A DNA stretch of 64,000 nt from Yersinia aleksiciae (GTDB lineage: Bacteria; Pseudomonadota; Gammaproteobacteria; Enterobacterales; Enterobacteriaceae): NCBI RefSeq assembly GCF_001047675.1, contig NZ_CP011975.1, positions 1,032,073 through 1,096,072 on the forward strand, in the 5' to 3' direction. Each line of letters opens with the position of its first letter. Positions within the stretch are counted from its first letter, which is position 1. Positions 37,285 through 47,479 of the stretch are shown here, piece after piece. The position numbers and the translations under genes were made by a program. The notes under the pieces are model-generated. The model was not told the origin of the DNA, did no database searches, and was given only the letters and a program-made list of their open reading frames with translations.

Positions 37285-37418
37285 TTCGGTGTGCGGTTTG
37301 CATTATAACCGGTTCTTTGACGTGGGCAAGCGAAGATATAGTCTAAGCGCCGGTATTTTAAGCGATTAGATTAAATAAGCCATAACCTCTACTATTTTCT
37401 GGCAATGCTTTGTTCAGT

Positions 37419-37440
37419 AAAAAGGGCGCCGTAGCGCCCT
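37419..37440 (-). terminator. lysS terminator
   Basis: Stem AGGGCGC/GCGCCCT with a 4-base loop, followed on the minus strand by TTTTT. It starts 28 bp after the lysS stop. Confidence 0.85.
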
Positions 37441-37467
37441 AATCGATTTGCCGTTAACCGGAGTGAC

Positions 37468-38985
37468 TTATTTTACCGGGCGCATCGCCGGGAACAAGAT
37501 AACATCACGGATGGTATGGCTGTTGGTAAACAGCATCACCATACGGTCAATACCAATGCCTAAGCCAGCCGTTGGTGGCAAGCCATGTTCTAGTGCGGTG
37601 ACATAATCTTCATCGTAGAACATCGCTTCGTCATCGCCTGCTTCTTTAGCACTAACTTGATCAGCAAAACGCTGAGCTTGGTCTTCAGCATCATTCAGCT
37701 CAGAGAAGCCATTACCAATTTCACGGCCACCAATGAAGAACTCGAAGCGGTCAGTGATAAATGGATTATCATCGTTACGACGTGCCAGCGGAGAAACTTC
37801 TGCTGGGTATTCAGTGATGAAGGTTGGCTGAATCAGATGGCTCTCTGCGGTCTCTTCGAAGATTTCGCATTGAACACGGCCCAAGCCCCAGCTCTTCTCA
37901 ACTTTGATGCCTAGTGACTCGGCAATGGCCAAAGCTTTGTCCATATCATCCAAATCCGCCACATTGGTTTCAGGACGGTATTTGCAAATGGCTTCTTTCA
38001 TGGTCAATTTGGCAAAAGGTTTACCGAAATCAAACGTCTGCTCACCATACTGCACCACACTACTACCCAGAATATTTTCAGTCAGGGTGCGGAACAACTC
38101 TTCGGTCAATACGATCAGATCTTTGTAATCTGCATACGCCATATAGAGTTCCATCATGGTGAACTCTGGGTTATGGCGCGGTGAAACACCCTCATTACGG
38201 AAGTTACGGTTGATTTCAAACACACGTTCAAAACCACCCACAACCAAGCGTTTTAAGTACAATTCTGGCGCGATACGCAAGTACATATCGATATCCAGCG
38301 CATTATGGTGTGTCACAAACGGACGCGCCGCCGCGCCGCCGGGGATCACTTGCATCATTGGGGTTTCGACTTCCATGAAGCCTTTTTCCACCATGAAGCT
38401 ACGAATGCCAGACATGACTTGCGAACGAACTTTGAACGTGTTGCGCGATTCGTCGTTAGCGATCAGATCCAAATAACGCTGACGGTAACGAGTTTCCTGA
38501 TCAGCCAGACCGTGGAATTTATCTGGCAGCGGACGCAGTGCTTTGGTCAGCAAACGCAGCTCGCTACAGTGGATAGACAGCTCACCAGTTTTGGTTTTAA
38601 ACAGCTTACCCCGTGCGCCGAGGATATCGCCCAGATCCCACTTTTTGAACTCTTCGTTATAAACGCCTTCCGGCAGATCATCACGGGAAACGTACAACTG
38701 GATACGGCCACCGACATCTTGCAGTGTCACGAATGATGCTTTGCCCATGATCCGGCGAGTCATCATACGACCGGCAACGGTGACTTCGATATTCAGTGCT
38801 TCTAATTCTTCGTTCTCTTTGCTGCCATACTCAGCATGCAACTGGTCAGAGAGGTGCTCGCGGCGGAAATCATTTGGGAAAGCAATCCCCTTCTCTCTTA
38901 GCACTGCCAGTTTTTCTCGACGAGCTTGTAACTCACTATTGAGTTCTTGCGCTTGCTCAGCGACTTGTGTTTTTTGCTCTGACAT
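37468..38985 (-). CDS. lysS: LysS, lysyl-tRNA synthetase (class II)
   Basis: 505 aa, as in E. coli. N-terminal OB-fold tRNA-binding domain (about 65-145), then the class II catalytic core with motif 2 ([20 protein letters not shown]) and motif 3 ([13 protein letters not shown]). It charges tRNA-Lys. It lies 9 bp after prfB in the standard prfB-lysS operon. Confidence 0.97.
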   Translation of the reverse strand: MSEQKTQVAEQAQELNSELQARREKLAVLREKGIAFPNDFRREHLSDQLHAEYGSKENEELEALNIEVTVAGRMMTRRIMGKASFVTLQDVGGRIQLYVSRDDLPEGVYNEEFKKWDLGDILGARGKLFKTKTGELSIHCSELRLLTKALRPLPDKFHGLADQETRYRQRYLDLIANDESRNTFKVRSQVMSGIRSFMVEKGFMEVETPMMQVIPGGAAARPFVTHHNALDIDMYLRIAPELYLKRLVVGGFERVFEINRNFRNEGVSPRHNPEFTMMELYMAYADYKDLIVLTEELFRTLTENILGSSVVQYGEQTFDFGKPFAKLTMKEAICKYRPETNVADLDDMDKALAIAESLGIKVEKSWGLGRVQCEIFEETAESHLIQPTFITEYPAEVSPLARRNDDNPFITDRFEFFIGGREIGNGFSELNDAEDQAQRFADQVSAKEAGDDEAMFYDEDYVTALEHGLPPTAGLGIGIDRMVMLFTNSHTIRDVILFPAMRPVK

Positions 38986-38994
38986 CTCAGTTCC

Positions 38995-40093
38995 TTATAG
39001 CCCGGCTTTCAAACTTGCTTCGATGAATTTGTCCAGATCACCATCCAGTACCGCTTGCGTGTTGCGTGTTTCCACACCGGTACGCAAATCTTTGATACGG
39101 GAGTCATCCAGTACATAAGAACGGATCTGGCTGCCCCAACCGATATCGGACTTGTTATCTTCCAGAACCTGTTTGTCAGCATTTTTCTTTTGCATTTCAA
39201 ACTCATACAGCTTCGCTTTCAGCTGTTTCATCGCTTGATCTTTGTTTTTATGCTGAGAGCGGTCATTCTGGCACTGAGTCACAATATTGGTTGGAATATG
39301 GGTAATACGTACCGCAGATTCCGTTTTGTTAACGTGCTGACCACCCGCACCGGATGCGCGGTAAACGTCAATACGTAAGTCAGCCGGGTTGATTTCGATA
39401 TCAATATCGTCGTCAACTTCAGGATAGACAAAGGCAGAACTGAAAGAGGTATGACGGCGGCCACCGGAGTCAAATGGGCTTTTACGTACCAGACGATGCA
39501 CGCCAGTTTCAGTACGTAACCAGCCAAATGCATACTCACCGATGATTTTGATGGTGGCAGACTTCAGGCCCGCAACATCGCCATCCGACTCTTCAATGAT
39601 TTCAGTTTTGAAACCTTTTGACTCAGCCCAGCGCAGATACATACGCAGTAACATGCTGGCCCAGTCCTGAGCTTCTGTGCCACCGGAGCCTGCTTGCAGG
39701 TCTAGGTAGCAGTTGGCGCTATCATATTCACCAGAGAACATACGGCGGAATTCAAGCTGGCCTAGTTTGCCATCGAGGATATCTAACTCAGCAACCGCTT
39801 CGTTAAACGTCTCTTCGTCGTCAGCTTCAATCGCCAATTCTAGCAAACCCGTGACGTCTTCCATGCCTTGATCCAATTGATCAATGGTGGTGACAATCTC
39901 TTCCAGCGCCGAACGCTCTTTACCCAGCGCTTGGGCGCGCTCAGGTTCATTCCAGACGTCGGGCTGTTCCAGCTCGGCGTTTACTTCTTCCAGTCGCTCT
40001 TTCTTGGCATCATAGTCAAAGATACCCCCTGAGAACGGCTGTCCGATCAGACAGGTCCTGAATTCGGTTTTTTACCGGGTTTATTTCAAACAT
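38995..40093 (-). CDS. prfB: PrfB, peptide chain release factor 2, programmed +1 frameshift
   Basis: Starts at the ATG at 40093 ([20 protein letters not shown]), reads 25 codons to CTT, meets an in-frame TGA at 40018-40016, and continues in the +1 frame at GAC (40017-40015) for 340 more residues: 365 aa in all, the usual RF2 length. The slippery CTT-TGA-C and the SD-like AGGGGG just upstream are intact, so RF2 autoregulates its synthesis. The GGQ loop ([14 protein letters not shown]) and the SPF stop-recognition motif ([11 protein letters not shown]) are present. A single-frame reading would miss the first 25 residues and begin at an internal ATG. Confidence 0.97.
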
Positions 40094-40236
40094 GATTTAA
40101 TGTCTTTTACGTTGAGTCGTCGATGACGGAGTGTCATTAGAACCGGTAATTCTAACGGATCTCAACGACGGTTTATAGCAAGTTGACTATATTTCCTGCT
40201 TACTGAGAATTACCGCAGCGTTAACTCCCCGCATTG

Positions 40237-40270
40237 CCCCGAATCCCTGGCAGATGTCAGTCATTCGGGG
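40237..40270 (-). terminator. hairpin between recJ and prfB
   Basis: 8-bp stem CCCCGAAT/ATTCGGGG with an 18-base loop, starting 17 bp after the recJ stop, with no T-run. It may stabilise the recJ 3' end or attenuate read-through into prfB. Confidence 0.4.
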
Positions 40271-40286
40271 AGCCTTTAGTGGCGAA

Positions 40287-42020
40287 CTAATAAGGCCACA
40301 AGTGCTGAATCAACAACTGAACACTGCGGTTACCGCGATACTCATTAATATCGAGTTTATAAGCGAGTTTAACTTCACGTACGCTGCTATCCGGCCATAG
40401 GGTAGTATCGATATTAAAGGCAATGCCATCCAGCAACGGCCCACCACTCAATGGCTCAATCATCAGCTTCAGGTGGCGCTCCCCCACTAGACGTTGTTGC
40501 AGAATACGGAATTTACCGTCAAATGTGGGTTCTGGGAAAGATTGCCCCCACGGGCCACCGTCACGCAGTAACTCAGCTGTTTCGATGGATAAGTCATTGC
40601 CTTTCAGCTCGCCATCCGACCAGATAACGCCTTCTAATTGAGAGGCGTCCATCCATTCACCGACTAGATCTGCAAAGCACTGGCGGAACTCATCGAACTT
40701 ATCCTGCTCTAGCGACAACCCGGCCGCCATGGCATGCCCACCAAACTTCAGAATCAATCCTGGGTTTAGTGTGTCAAGGCGCTCAAGAGCATCACGCATA
40801 TGTAAACCGGCAACACTGCGGCCTGATCCTTTCAATAAACCATCACCCGCAGGGGCGAAAGCGATAACTGGCCGATGAAAACGCTCTTTAATCCGTGAGG
40901 CCAGAATCCCCACCACACCCTGATGCCACTCCGGATGATACATCGCGATACCGTAAGGCAATTCAGTGCTGGTGCGCTCCAATTGGTCACACAGTTGCAG
41001 AGCTTCAACCTGCATACCTTGTTCTATCTCGCGGCGCGTCTGATTTAGCGTATCGAGATCGATTGCCAGTGTACGAGCCTGAGCGATATCGTCACTGAGG
41101 AGCAGTGCCACCCCAATAGACATATCATCCAGACGCCCGGCGGCATTGAGCCGTGGGCCGAGGGAGAAGCCCAAATCGTTCGCCGCCAGTTGACGAGCAT
41201 CACGGTTTGCCACCTCCAGTAACGCGCGAATCCCCGGACGGCATTTTCCCGCACGGATGCGGCTTAGGCCTTGGTGTACCAAAATTCGGTTGTTGGCATC
41301 CAGCGGCACCACATCGGCGACTGTGCCGAGTGCCACTAAATCCAGCAATTCAGCCAGATTGGGGATAGCCAGTGCACGTTGCTCAAACCAACCGCAGTCT
41401 CTAAGGCGAGCACGTAGCGCTAGCATCAGATAAAAGGTGACCCCAACCCCTGCCAGCGATTTGGACAGAAAATCACATCCGGCTAGATTCGGGTTAATGA
41501 TGGCTTCTGCCGCAGGCAAGGTTTCACCGGGCAAATGATGATCGGTAATCAGCACCTGAATGCCCTTGGCATGGGCCAAGTCCACCCCAGCGTGGGAGGA
41601 GATGCCGTTATCTACCGTAACGATCAGTTCCGCGCCACGGGCGGCAACTTGCTCCACCACTTCAGGGCTAAGCCCATAGCCATCTTCAAAGCGATTTGGC
41701 ACCAGATAATCAATATGACTGCCGCCCATGCTACGTAATGCAAGCACTGCCAACGCAGTACTGGTTGCGCCATCGGCATCAAAATCACCGACGATCACAA
41801 TGCGCCGCCGCTCTGCTAGCGCTTGTTGCAGCAGGGTGACACCCGTGTCAATGCCGTCAAGTTGCTGCCATGCCAACAGGCCTTTGACGCCGCGCTCTAG
41901 CTCTTCGGCACTTTTTACGCCGCGACTGGCGTAGAGACGGCGCAGCAACGGGTGTAATTGTGCAGGTAAATGGCTGTCATCTGCCGCTTCACGACGACGA
42001 AGTTGAGTTTTCAATGTCAC
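40287..42020 (-). CDS. recJ: RecJ, single-strand 5'-3' exonuclease
   Basis: 577 aa, as in E. coli. DHH-family metal motifs GDFDADGATST (about 77-87) and ITDHHLPGE (about 158-166), then the DHHA1 domain with GGHAMAAGL near 420 and an OB-fold. It works in RecFOR recombination and mismatch repair. It lies 6 bp after dsbC in the xerD-dsbC-recJ operon. Confidence 0.96.
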   Translation of the reverse strand: MTLKTQLRRREAADDSHLPAQLHPLLRRLYASRGVKSAEELERGVKGLLAWQQLDGIDTGVTLLQQALAERRRIVIVGDFDADGATSTALAVLALRSMGGSHIDYLVPNRFEDGYGLSPEVVEQVAARGAELIVTVDNGISSHAGVDLAHAKGIQVLITDHHLPGETLPAAEAIINPNLAGCDFLSKSLAGVGVTFYLMLALRARLRDCGWFEQRALAIPNLAELLDLVALGTVADVVPLDANNRILVHQGLSRIRAGKCRPGIRALLEVANRDARQLAANDLGFSLGPRLNAAGRLDDMSIGVALLLSDDIAQARTLAIDLDTLNQTRREIEQGMQVEALQLCDQLERTSTELPYGIAMYHPEWHQGVVGILASRIKERFHRPVIAFAPAGDGLLKGSGRSVAGLHMRDALERLDTLNPGLILKFGGHAMAAGLSLEQDKFDEFRQCFADLVGEWMDASQLEGVIWSDGELKGNDLSIETAELLRDGGPWGQSFPEPTFDGKFRILQQRLVGERHLKLMIEPLSGGPLLDGIAFNIDTTLWPDSSVREVKLAYKLDINEYRGNRSVQLLIQHLWPY

Positions 42021-42026
42021 GGGTGA

Positions 42027-42743
42027 TTAACCCGCTGCTTTGACGGAAGCCTGATGCTTGTTCAGCATCTGTAACATCTCTTTTGGCTCCATATAACCCG
42101 GAACGACAGTGCCATTTTGCAGCACAATGGCTGGCGTTCCCTGAATACCAAACTGCACACCTAGCTGGTAATGCTTGCTGATATCGGTTTTACAGGTTGC
42201 CGGTGAGATCTCAGTGCCTTTCATCGCATCATCGAATGCTTTGTTGCGATCGGCCATGCACCAGATGGAGCGCATATCTTTTTCCGCCTGAGAGCTTAAG
42301 CCCTGACGCGGGAAGGCCAGATAACGCACGGTAATTCCCAGTGCGTTATAGTCTTTCATCTGCTCGTGCAATTTATGGCAGTAACCGCAGGTGATATCGG
42401 TAAACACGGTAACAACGTGCTTTTCCTGTGGCGCTTTGTACACGATCATTTCGCCGCTCAATGCTTCAAGTCGTTTCACCAGCGACTGATTGGTCACATT
42501 CACTGGCTGGGTACCACTGACGTCATATAGCGGTCCTTGCAACAGATGTTTGCCGTCCGCCGAAATATAGAGCACACCACTTTCAGTCATTACCGTACTC
42601 AAACCGGGGATCGGCGACGGCTGGATATCTGCTTGCTGAATATCGAGTTTTTTTAGTGTCTGTTGGATAGCCGTATCATCAGCATGAGCCAAACCAGTGA
42701 GTGCCGCGATTAGCATCGGCAGCAGCAATAAACTTTTTTTCAT
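42027..42743 (-). CDS. dsbC: DsbC, periplasmic disulfide isomerase
   Basis: 238 aa. Signal peptide ends at residue 21 (GLAHA/DD). N-terminal dimerisation domain, then a thioredoxin fold with active-site CGYC (in DITCGYCHKLHE, about 118-121) and cis-Pro in GIQGTPAIV. It corrects wrong disulfides and is kept reduced by DsbD. The two further cysteines (about 161 and 183) form the structural disulfide. Confidence 0.96.
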   Translation of the reverse strand: MKKSLLLLPMLIAALTGLAHADDTAIQQTLKKLDIQQADIQPSPIPGLSTVMTESGVLYISADGKHLLQGPLYDVSGTQPVNVTNQSLVKRLEALSGEMIVYKAPQEKHVVTVFTDITCGYCHKLHEQMKDYNALGITVRYLAFPRQGLSSQAEKDMRSIWCMADRNKAFDDAMKGTEISPATCKTDISKHYQLGVQFGIQGTPAIVLQNGTVVPGYMEPKEMLQMLNKHQASVKAAG

Positions 42744-42773
42744 ATAAAAATCCTATCCTTTTCCACGCAACAA

Positions 42774-43673
42774 TTATGCGCGCGGATGATGCTGTTGATG
42801 TAGCTGCTTCAAACGTTCAGTCGCTACATGGGTATAAATCTGGGTCGTCGACAGATCACTGTGGCCCAGTAACATTTGTACCACACGTAGATCCGCACCA
42901 TGGTTCAACAGATGCGTGGCAAAAGCATGCCGTAATACGTGGGGCGAAAGCCGTTCACTATCAATACCTGCAAGGATCGCATAGTGTTTGATTCGATGCC
43001 AGAAAGTCTGGCGGGTCATTTGCTGGCTGCGGTTGCTGGGGAAGAGCACATCCAGCGACTGACCATTGATAAGCCACGGACGCCCGTGCTCCATGTAGTT
43101 CTCAATCCAGTACACAGCCTCTTCGCCCAAGGGCACTAACCGCTCTTTATTGCCTTTACCGATTACTCGCACCACGCCCTGGCGCAAACTGACGTCACTG
43201 ATGGTCAGCCCAACCAGTTCAGATACCCGCAAGCCCGTGGCATAGAGCACTTCCAGCATCGCTTTATCACGCAACTCCAACGGAATATCAACATTGGGTG
43301 AGTTGAGCAATGCATCAACCTGCGCCTCACTGAGATCTTTCGGTAAACGCTGCGGCAGCTTAGGTGATGAAAGTATGGCTGTCGGGTCATCGTCACGTAA
43401 TTTTTCGCGATATAAATATTGGAATAACCGCCGCATCGCACTGAGCAAGCGGGCGGAACTGGTGGCTTTATATCCACCCTCAATGCGCTCAGCAAGGAAA
43501 GATTGCAGGTCCTGCGAACCGGCGCGCAATAAATCACTGCCGTGATGTTCTAACCATCCGGTTAATGCATGTAAGTCCAAACGGTATGACGCCAGTGTAT
43601 TCTCCGCCAGATTCCGCTCCAGCCATAAAGCATCAAGAAACTGTTCAATCAGCGGGTTATTTTGCTGTTGCAT
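42774..43673 (-). CDS. xerD: XerD, chromosome-dimer site-specific recombinase
   Basis: 299 aa, about the size of E. coli XerD (298). N-terminal SAM-like core-binding domain, then the catalytic domain with R in ATGLRVSELVG, HxLR in SPHVLRHAFATHLL, H in LLGHSDLSTTQIY and the nucleophile Tyr in IYTHV. It acts with XerC and FtsK at dif. First gene of the xerD-dsbC-recJ operon and divergent from fldB. Confidence 0.97.
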   Translation of the reverse strand: MQQQNNPLIEQFLDALWLERNLAENTLASYRLDLHALTGWLEHHGSDLLRAGSQDLQSFLAERIEGGYKATSSARLLSAMRRLFQYLYREKLRDDDPTAILSSPKLPQRLPKDLSEAQVDALLNSPNVDIPLELRDKAMLEVLYATGLRVSELVGLTISDVSLRQGVVRVIGKGNKERLVPLGEEAVYWIENYMEHGRPWLINGQSLDVLFPSNRSQQMTRQTFWHRIKHYAILAGIDSERLSPHVLRHAFATHLLNHGADLRVVQMLLGHSDLSTTQIYTHVATERLKQLHQQHHPRA

Positions 43674-43779
43674 TGCTGTTGCTCTCTTTGATTGAACTCA
43701 GCCGCCATTATGCCTGATGACAGGACAAATCTGGTACACTCGATGCTATTCCTTATTAGTAATGCTATGGCTATACATC

Positions 43780-44298
43780 ATGAAGATTGGTCTCTTTTAC
43801 GGCTCCAGCACCTGTTATACCGAGATGGTGGCAGAAAAAATCCGCGATATTCTCGGCGAAGATTTGGTTGATTTGCATAATCTGAAGGATGTCAGCCCCC
43901 GCCTGATGGAGGAGTACTCCATCCTGATTTTGGGTATTCCTACCTGGGATTTCGGTGAGTTACAGGAAGACTGGGAAGCCATCTGGCCACAGTTAACAGC
44001 ACTTAATCTCAAGGGAAAGATTGTCGCCATGTATGGTATGGGCGATCAATTCGGTTATAGCGAATGGTTCCTTGATGCCCTTGGCATGCTGCACGACCAT
44101 ATTGCACCGCTGGGCGTGAAATTTATCGGTTTTTGGCCAACGGCAGGGTTTGAATTTACCAGCCCCAAACCGCTCAGCGCCGATGGTGAACACTTTGTCG
44201 GCCTGGCGTTGGATGAGGTCAATCAGTACGATTTGAGTGAAGCGCGGATCGAGCTGTGGTGTGAGCAGATTCTGTTAGAGATGGACGCGCTGCTTTAA
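43780..44298 (+). CDS. fldB: FldB, flavodoxin 2
   Basis: 172 aa from the ATG at 43780 ([20 protein letters not shown]); the frame opens at 43717 but that part overlaps the xerD promoter. FMN phosphate-binding loop YGSSTCYT (8-15) and the flanking aromatic loops ([24 protein letters not shown]). Electron carrier, SoxRS-linked in E. coli. Same xerD-divergent position as in E. coli. Confidence 0.95.
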   Translation: MKIGLFYGSSTCYTEMVAEKIRDILGEDLVDLHNLKDVSPRLMEEYSILILGIPTWDFGELQEDWEAIWPQLTALNLKGKIVAMYGMGDQFGYSEWFLDALGMLHDHIAPLGVKFIGFWPTAGFEFTSPKPLSADGEHFVGLALDEVNQYDLSEARIELWCEQILLEMDALL

Positions 44299-44320
44299 TT
44301 AATCCAACACTGAAAATCAA

Positions 44321-44346
44321 AAAACGGGCACATAGGTGCTCGTTTT
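44321..44346 (+). terminator. fldB/creD bidirectional terminator
   Basis: Stem AAAACGGGCAC/GTGCTCGTTTT with a 4-base loop, 23 bp after fldB. A and T flanks allow use from both strands, so it could also end the leftward creD message. Confidence 0.65.
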
Positions 44347-44489
44347 AGCTTGCTGGCAAACCTCATTTATAGCTCGGTGATTGGCGGGGCGACGTACCGA
44401 TGGGCGCTCCGACGGCTTACCCGTTACGACCCATTCGGCACATTTCCCCGCGAATCAACTTTGTCAACGGTCTGGTTTAAGTCCCAATC

Positions 44490-45869
44490 TTACTTCCACA
44501 ACCGGAATTTATCTTGAGCTGCGCCTTCATCCGTCGCTGATTCGGCATTTTTCGCCCCGGTAAAATGCGGTGGTAAAGCCACTTGATACCAGTCCAGACG
44601 CCGTGTCAGTACCATTACTGCCGCTAGCACCATAAACAGCAATCCGGCCCCGAGTAGCAGTGCATTGTCTTCGGATTGCAGCAAGCCAAACAACACCCCG
44701 TACAACAGTAATAGGCCACCAGCAAACAACAGACCACGTAACCAGCCGCGCAAAACAGCACTCAGATAGATAGCAATCAGTGCACTGCAACTCAGACTGG
44801 CAATAATATAAGCCCACGTGAAACCAAGGTGCTCAGAGAACGCCAGCAGCATCAGATAGAACAGCACCAGTGCCGCGCCCACCAACAGATATTGAATCGG
44901 GTGTACGCGCAATGAGGTCAGGCTTTCAAACAGGAAGAAGCTAAAAAATGTCAGGCCGATAAACAGAATGGCATATTTGATCGCACGCTCAGTCAGTTGA
45001 TAGTGGTCAACTGGCTCAATCAGACTGGTGGTGAAAGCCGGTAACTCGTTGAAATCAAAAAGCGCCCCGTCGCTGGCAAAGTTGATATTCATGCTATTGG
45101 CCAGCCAGTTACTGCTCCAGTGCGCCCGGAAACCATTTTCATCCACTTTGCGCTGCATCGGTAGGAATTCGCCGACAAAATTAGGGTGTGGCCAGTTGCT
45201 CTGTAAGGTCAGCTCACTGCTACGCCCAACCGGTACCACTGACAGACTATTGGTGCCCATCAGGGTCAGTTTAAAGTCGATATCAAATTTGCCCTGCTGA
45301 ATCTGTGCCCGTGTCAGTGGTGCATGCACCCCTTGCGCAGCACGTCCCAGAAAAGCCCCTGGCTCGAAGTTGATTTTTTCACTGCCTAACGTCAACGGCG
45401 AGATCTGCTGGATACCCCGTGAATCACTCAGTGCCAAGACCAATGACGGTGCGCCGATGATGACGCCCTCACGATCCAAGTCATCCAGCGAGGAGGGTTC
45501 AAATTGACTGTGGAAATAGAGTTCACCCTGGTATACCTGCGCTTTATAAATACCCAGTTGGCGCACTTCAACATTAGGTGCGCCCTTGACGGTCATGACC
45601 TCGGGAAGTAAGTAGCGATGGCGGCTAACCCGCTGGCCCTGTTTCTTGCCGTCCACTTCCGTTTCCACCCATTCGCTGTATGGCACCACAATCAGCGGGC
45701 CAAGGATCTTCTGCGATCGGCTGGTGCTGTCACTCACTTTATCAATCACACTCTGTCGATAGCCGCTGCGCTCATAGATAACGTTCAGCAACATCTCTTT
45801 CGGGATCATCATCAGCAAAATTAAGCCCAGCAGTGTGGCTATTTTCCAAAACAGTACAGATTTGAACAT
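44490..45869 (-). CDS. creD: CreD inner-membrane protein
   Basis: 459 aa. One N-terminal membrane segment, a large periplasmic domain (about 30-300, PYSEWVETEVDGKKQGQRVS), then five or six C-terminal membrane segments. It matches the CreD (Cet) family, linked to envelope integrity and colicin E2 tolerance, biochemical role unknown. A perfect CreB tag lies 68 bp upstream of its start, so CreBC probably induces it. Confidence 0.93.
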   Translation of the reverse strand: MFKSVLFWKIATLLGLILLMMIPKEMLLNVIYERSGYRQSVIDKVSDSTSRSQKILGPLIVVPYSEWVETEVDGKKQGQRVSRHRYLLPEVMTVKGAPNVEVRQLGIYKAQVYQGELYFHSQFEPSSLDDLDREGVIIGAPSLVLALSDSRGIQQISPLTLGSEKINFEPGAFLGRAAQGVHAPLTRAQIQQGKFDIDFKLTLMGTNSLSVVPVGRSSELTLQSNWPHPNFVGEFLPMQRKVDENGFRAHWSSNWLANSMNINFASDGALFDFNELPAFTTSLIEPVDHYQLTERAIKYAILFIGLTFFSFFLFESLTSLRVHPIQYLLVGAALVLFYLMLLAFSEHLGFTWAYIIASLSCSALIAIYLSAVLRGWLRGLLFAGGLLLLYGVLFGLLQSEDNALLLGAGLLFMVLAAVMVLTRRLDWYQVALPPHFTGAKNAESATDEGAAQDKFRLWK

Positions 45870-45936
45870 GGCTTGCGCTCCTTTTAAGGTCAGGAGAGCA
45901 GCTTAAGAGAGTAAAGTGAAAGGAGAATGAGGCTAT

Positions 45937-45952
45937 GTGAAGCGAAAGTGAA
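45937..45952 (-). promoter_or_regulatory. CreB-binding tag upstream of creD
   Basis: Minus strand TTCAC-TTTCGC-TTCAC is an exact match to the cre tag TTCACnnnnnnTTCAC known as the CreB site in E. coli. It lies in the 92-bp creC-creD spacer. Confidence 0.85.
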
Positions 45953-45961
45953 GTCAGCGAA

Positions 45962-47389
45962 TCAAGCGCTATAGAGCGGTAACGTCAAGCGGGCGCATAC
46001 CCCTTGCGGTTGGCGGTTTTCCAGGGAAATAGTCCCTTGATGAATCGCCGCGACTTCGCGCACAAAATTCAGCCCCAGCCCGGTACTTTTCGGGCTATTG
46101 GCTCTGGGCAGCGAATAAAAACGGTCGAAAATCTTCTCTTGAGCATAATCGGGAATGCCGCTGCCACTGTCCTCAACGGTGATCAGATAGTCGGTGGTTT
46201 GCCGCTGCCCCCGTAATGTCACCTCGCCCCCTACTGGCGTGAAATCCAGTGCGTTATCAATCAGATTGGTCAACGCCTGACTCAGCAACAGAGCATCACC
46301 GGTTAATATCGCGCTATCGGCACCGATTAGCCGCAAATGAATGCCGCGACTGACCGCCTGTGCTTCTTTGCCACTGAAGGTCTGCTTCACTATGTGGCTT
46401 ATCTCCAATGGGGAGAGTTGCAGGTCTACCCGGCTCTCCAGCCGTGCCTGAATCAGCATTTTATCCACCAGTTGCTGGATACGTGCACTTTGCTGTTCGA
46501 TATTAAGCAGGAAGCGCTGAGCCGTGGCTGGTGGCGGGGATTCGCGCAATAGCTCAGCGGCACCCGTGATGGCCGCCAGCGGGCTTTTCAGTTCATGGGT
46601 CAGCGTATGAACATATTGTTCGATATAGGCTTTACCATCCAATTTTAGCCGCATACTTTCCAATGCCCGCGCCAAATCATTCAGTTCGCTGCTCCCCATG
46701 GCGGGCAGCGCCACCGATTGCCCCTCAGCAACCCGTTCGGCGTAATTAACTAACTTGCCAATGGCCCGATTGATCCACCAAGCAAATCCCAAGCCAATCA
46801 GCAGCGCAATGCCCAGCAGAATCCCACCGGCTAACAAGATCTTACGTTCACTGCGTTTGATAACTGGGGCCATGGAGATATTGGGTTTACCCACACTGAG
46901 CACCCCAATAATTTTATTTTCAACGATGACCGGGGCTGCCACATACATCACCGAGCTTTGCTCATCATGGGGGTCGGTGCGGCTACTGCGTGCGCCATAC
47001 TCACCGCGTAACGTCAGCCAGACGTCATTCCAGCGTGAATAATCCTGACCCACTGATTTACCTGACGAATCAAAAATCACCCGCCCGTCGGCATCGGTCA
47101 AATAGACCCGATATTCGTTGCGATCCTTGCGGATGCCCTCGATATTAGCCCCGATGGGCCGCAGATTCAGCGACGCAAAAGCTTGCGCCAGTTGGCCCTC
47201 GGCAACCTTATTTTGCAGCATGTCCTGCCGGGCGAACTGTGCCAGTAAGGTCGCGGTATCCACTAACGTGCCTTCGGTGGCGCGCCGTACTCCGGGCTTT
47301 ACTTCCTGCACAAAAATACGAATCACAAAGTAACCGGCAATGGCGACGATCAAAAAATAACCCAGCAACAGACGGATGCCGATTTTCAT
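45962..47389 (-). CDS. creC: CreC, sensor histidine kinase
   Basis: 475 aa. N-terminal membrane segment (about 8-25), periplasmic sensor domain, second segment (about 184-208), HAMP (about 210-260), phospho-acceptor H in HELKSPLAAITGAAELL (about 266), and an ATPase domain with N box (LTNLIDNALDF), DSGSGIPDYA and GLGLNFV. It signals to CreB in response to carbon or growth state. Its start codon is the last of four near-identical tandem units, described separately. Confidence 0.94.
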   Translation of the reverse strand: MKIGIRLLLGYFLIVAIAGYFVIRIFVQEVKPGVRRATEGTLVDTATLLAQFARQDMLQNKVAEGQLAQAFASLNLRPIGANIEGIRKDRNEYRVYLTDADGRVIFDSSGKSVGQDYSRWNDVWLTLRGEYGARSSRTDPHDEQSSVMYVAAPVIVENKIIGVLSVGKPNISMAPVIKRSERKILLAGGILLGIALLIGLGFAWWINRAIGKLVNYAERVAEGQSVALPAMGSSELNDLARALESMRLKLDGKAYIEQYVHTLTHELKSPLAAITGAAELLRESPPPATAQRFLLNIEQQSARIQQLVDKMLIQARLESRVDLQLSPLEISHIVKQTFSGKEAQAVSRGIHLRLIGADSAILTGDALLLSQALTNLIDNALDFTPVGGEVTLRGQRQTTDYLITVEDSGSGIPDYAQEKIFDRFYSLPRANSPKSTGLGLNFVREVAAIHQGTISLENRQPQGVCARLTLPLYSA

Positions 47390-47443
47390 AGGAAACCTAT
47401 GTTCATAGCAAAACCTATGTTCATAGCAAACCGCTTTTCATAG
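47387..47443 (-). repeat. tandem copies of the creC translation-start region
   Basis: Four units of 17-18 bases, each beginning CTATGAA and carrying GG or AGG before the next ATG, end with the true creC ATG (47389). ATGs lie at 47441, 47424, 47406 and 47389. From 47441 a 6-residue ORF stops at TGA overlapping the 47424 ATG; from 47424 a 12-residue ORF (MNIGFAMNIGFL) stops at TGA overlapping the creC ATG. Translational coupling through these mini-ORFs is possible. Confidence 0.8.
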
Positions 47444-47479
47444 AAAATAGCTCATGGGCGAGGACTCATCATCGGCACG

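Noticed and set aside
39618..39806. short frames opposite prfB and lysS
   Set aside because: Antisense shadows of conserved genes with no ribosome site or homology.
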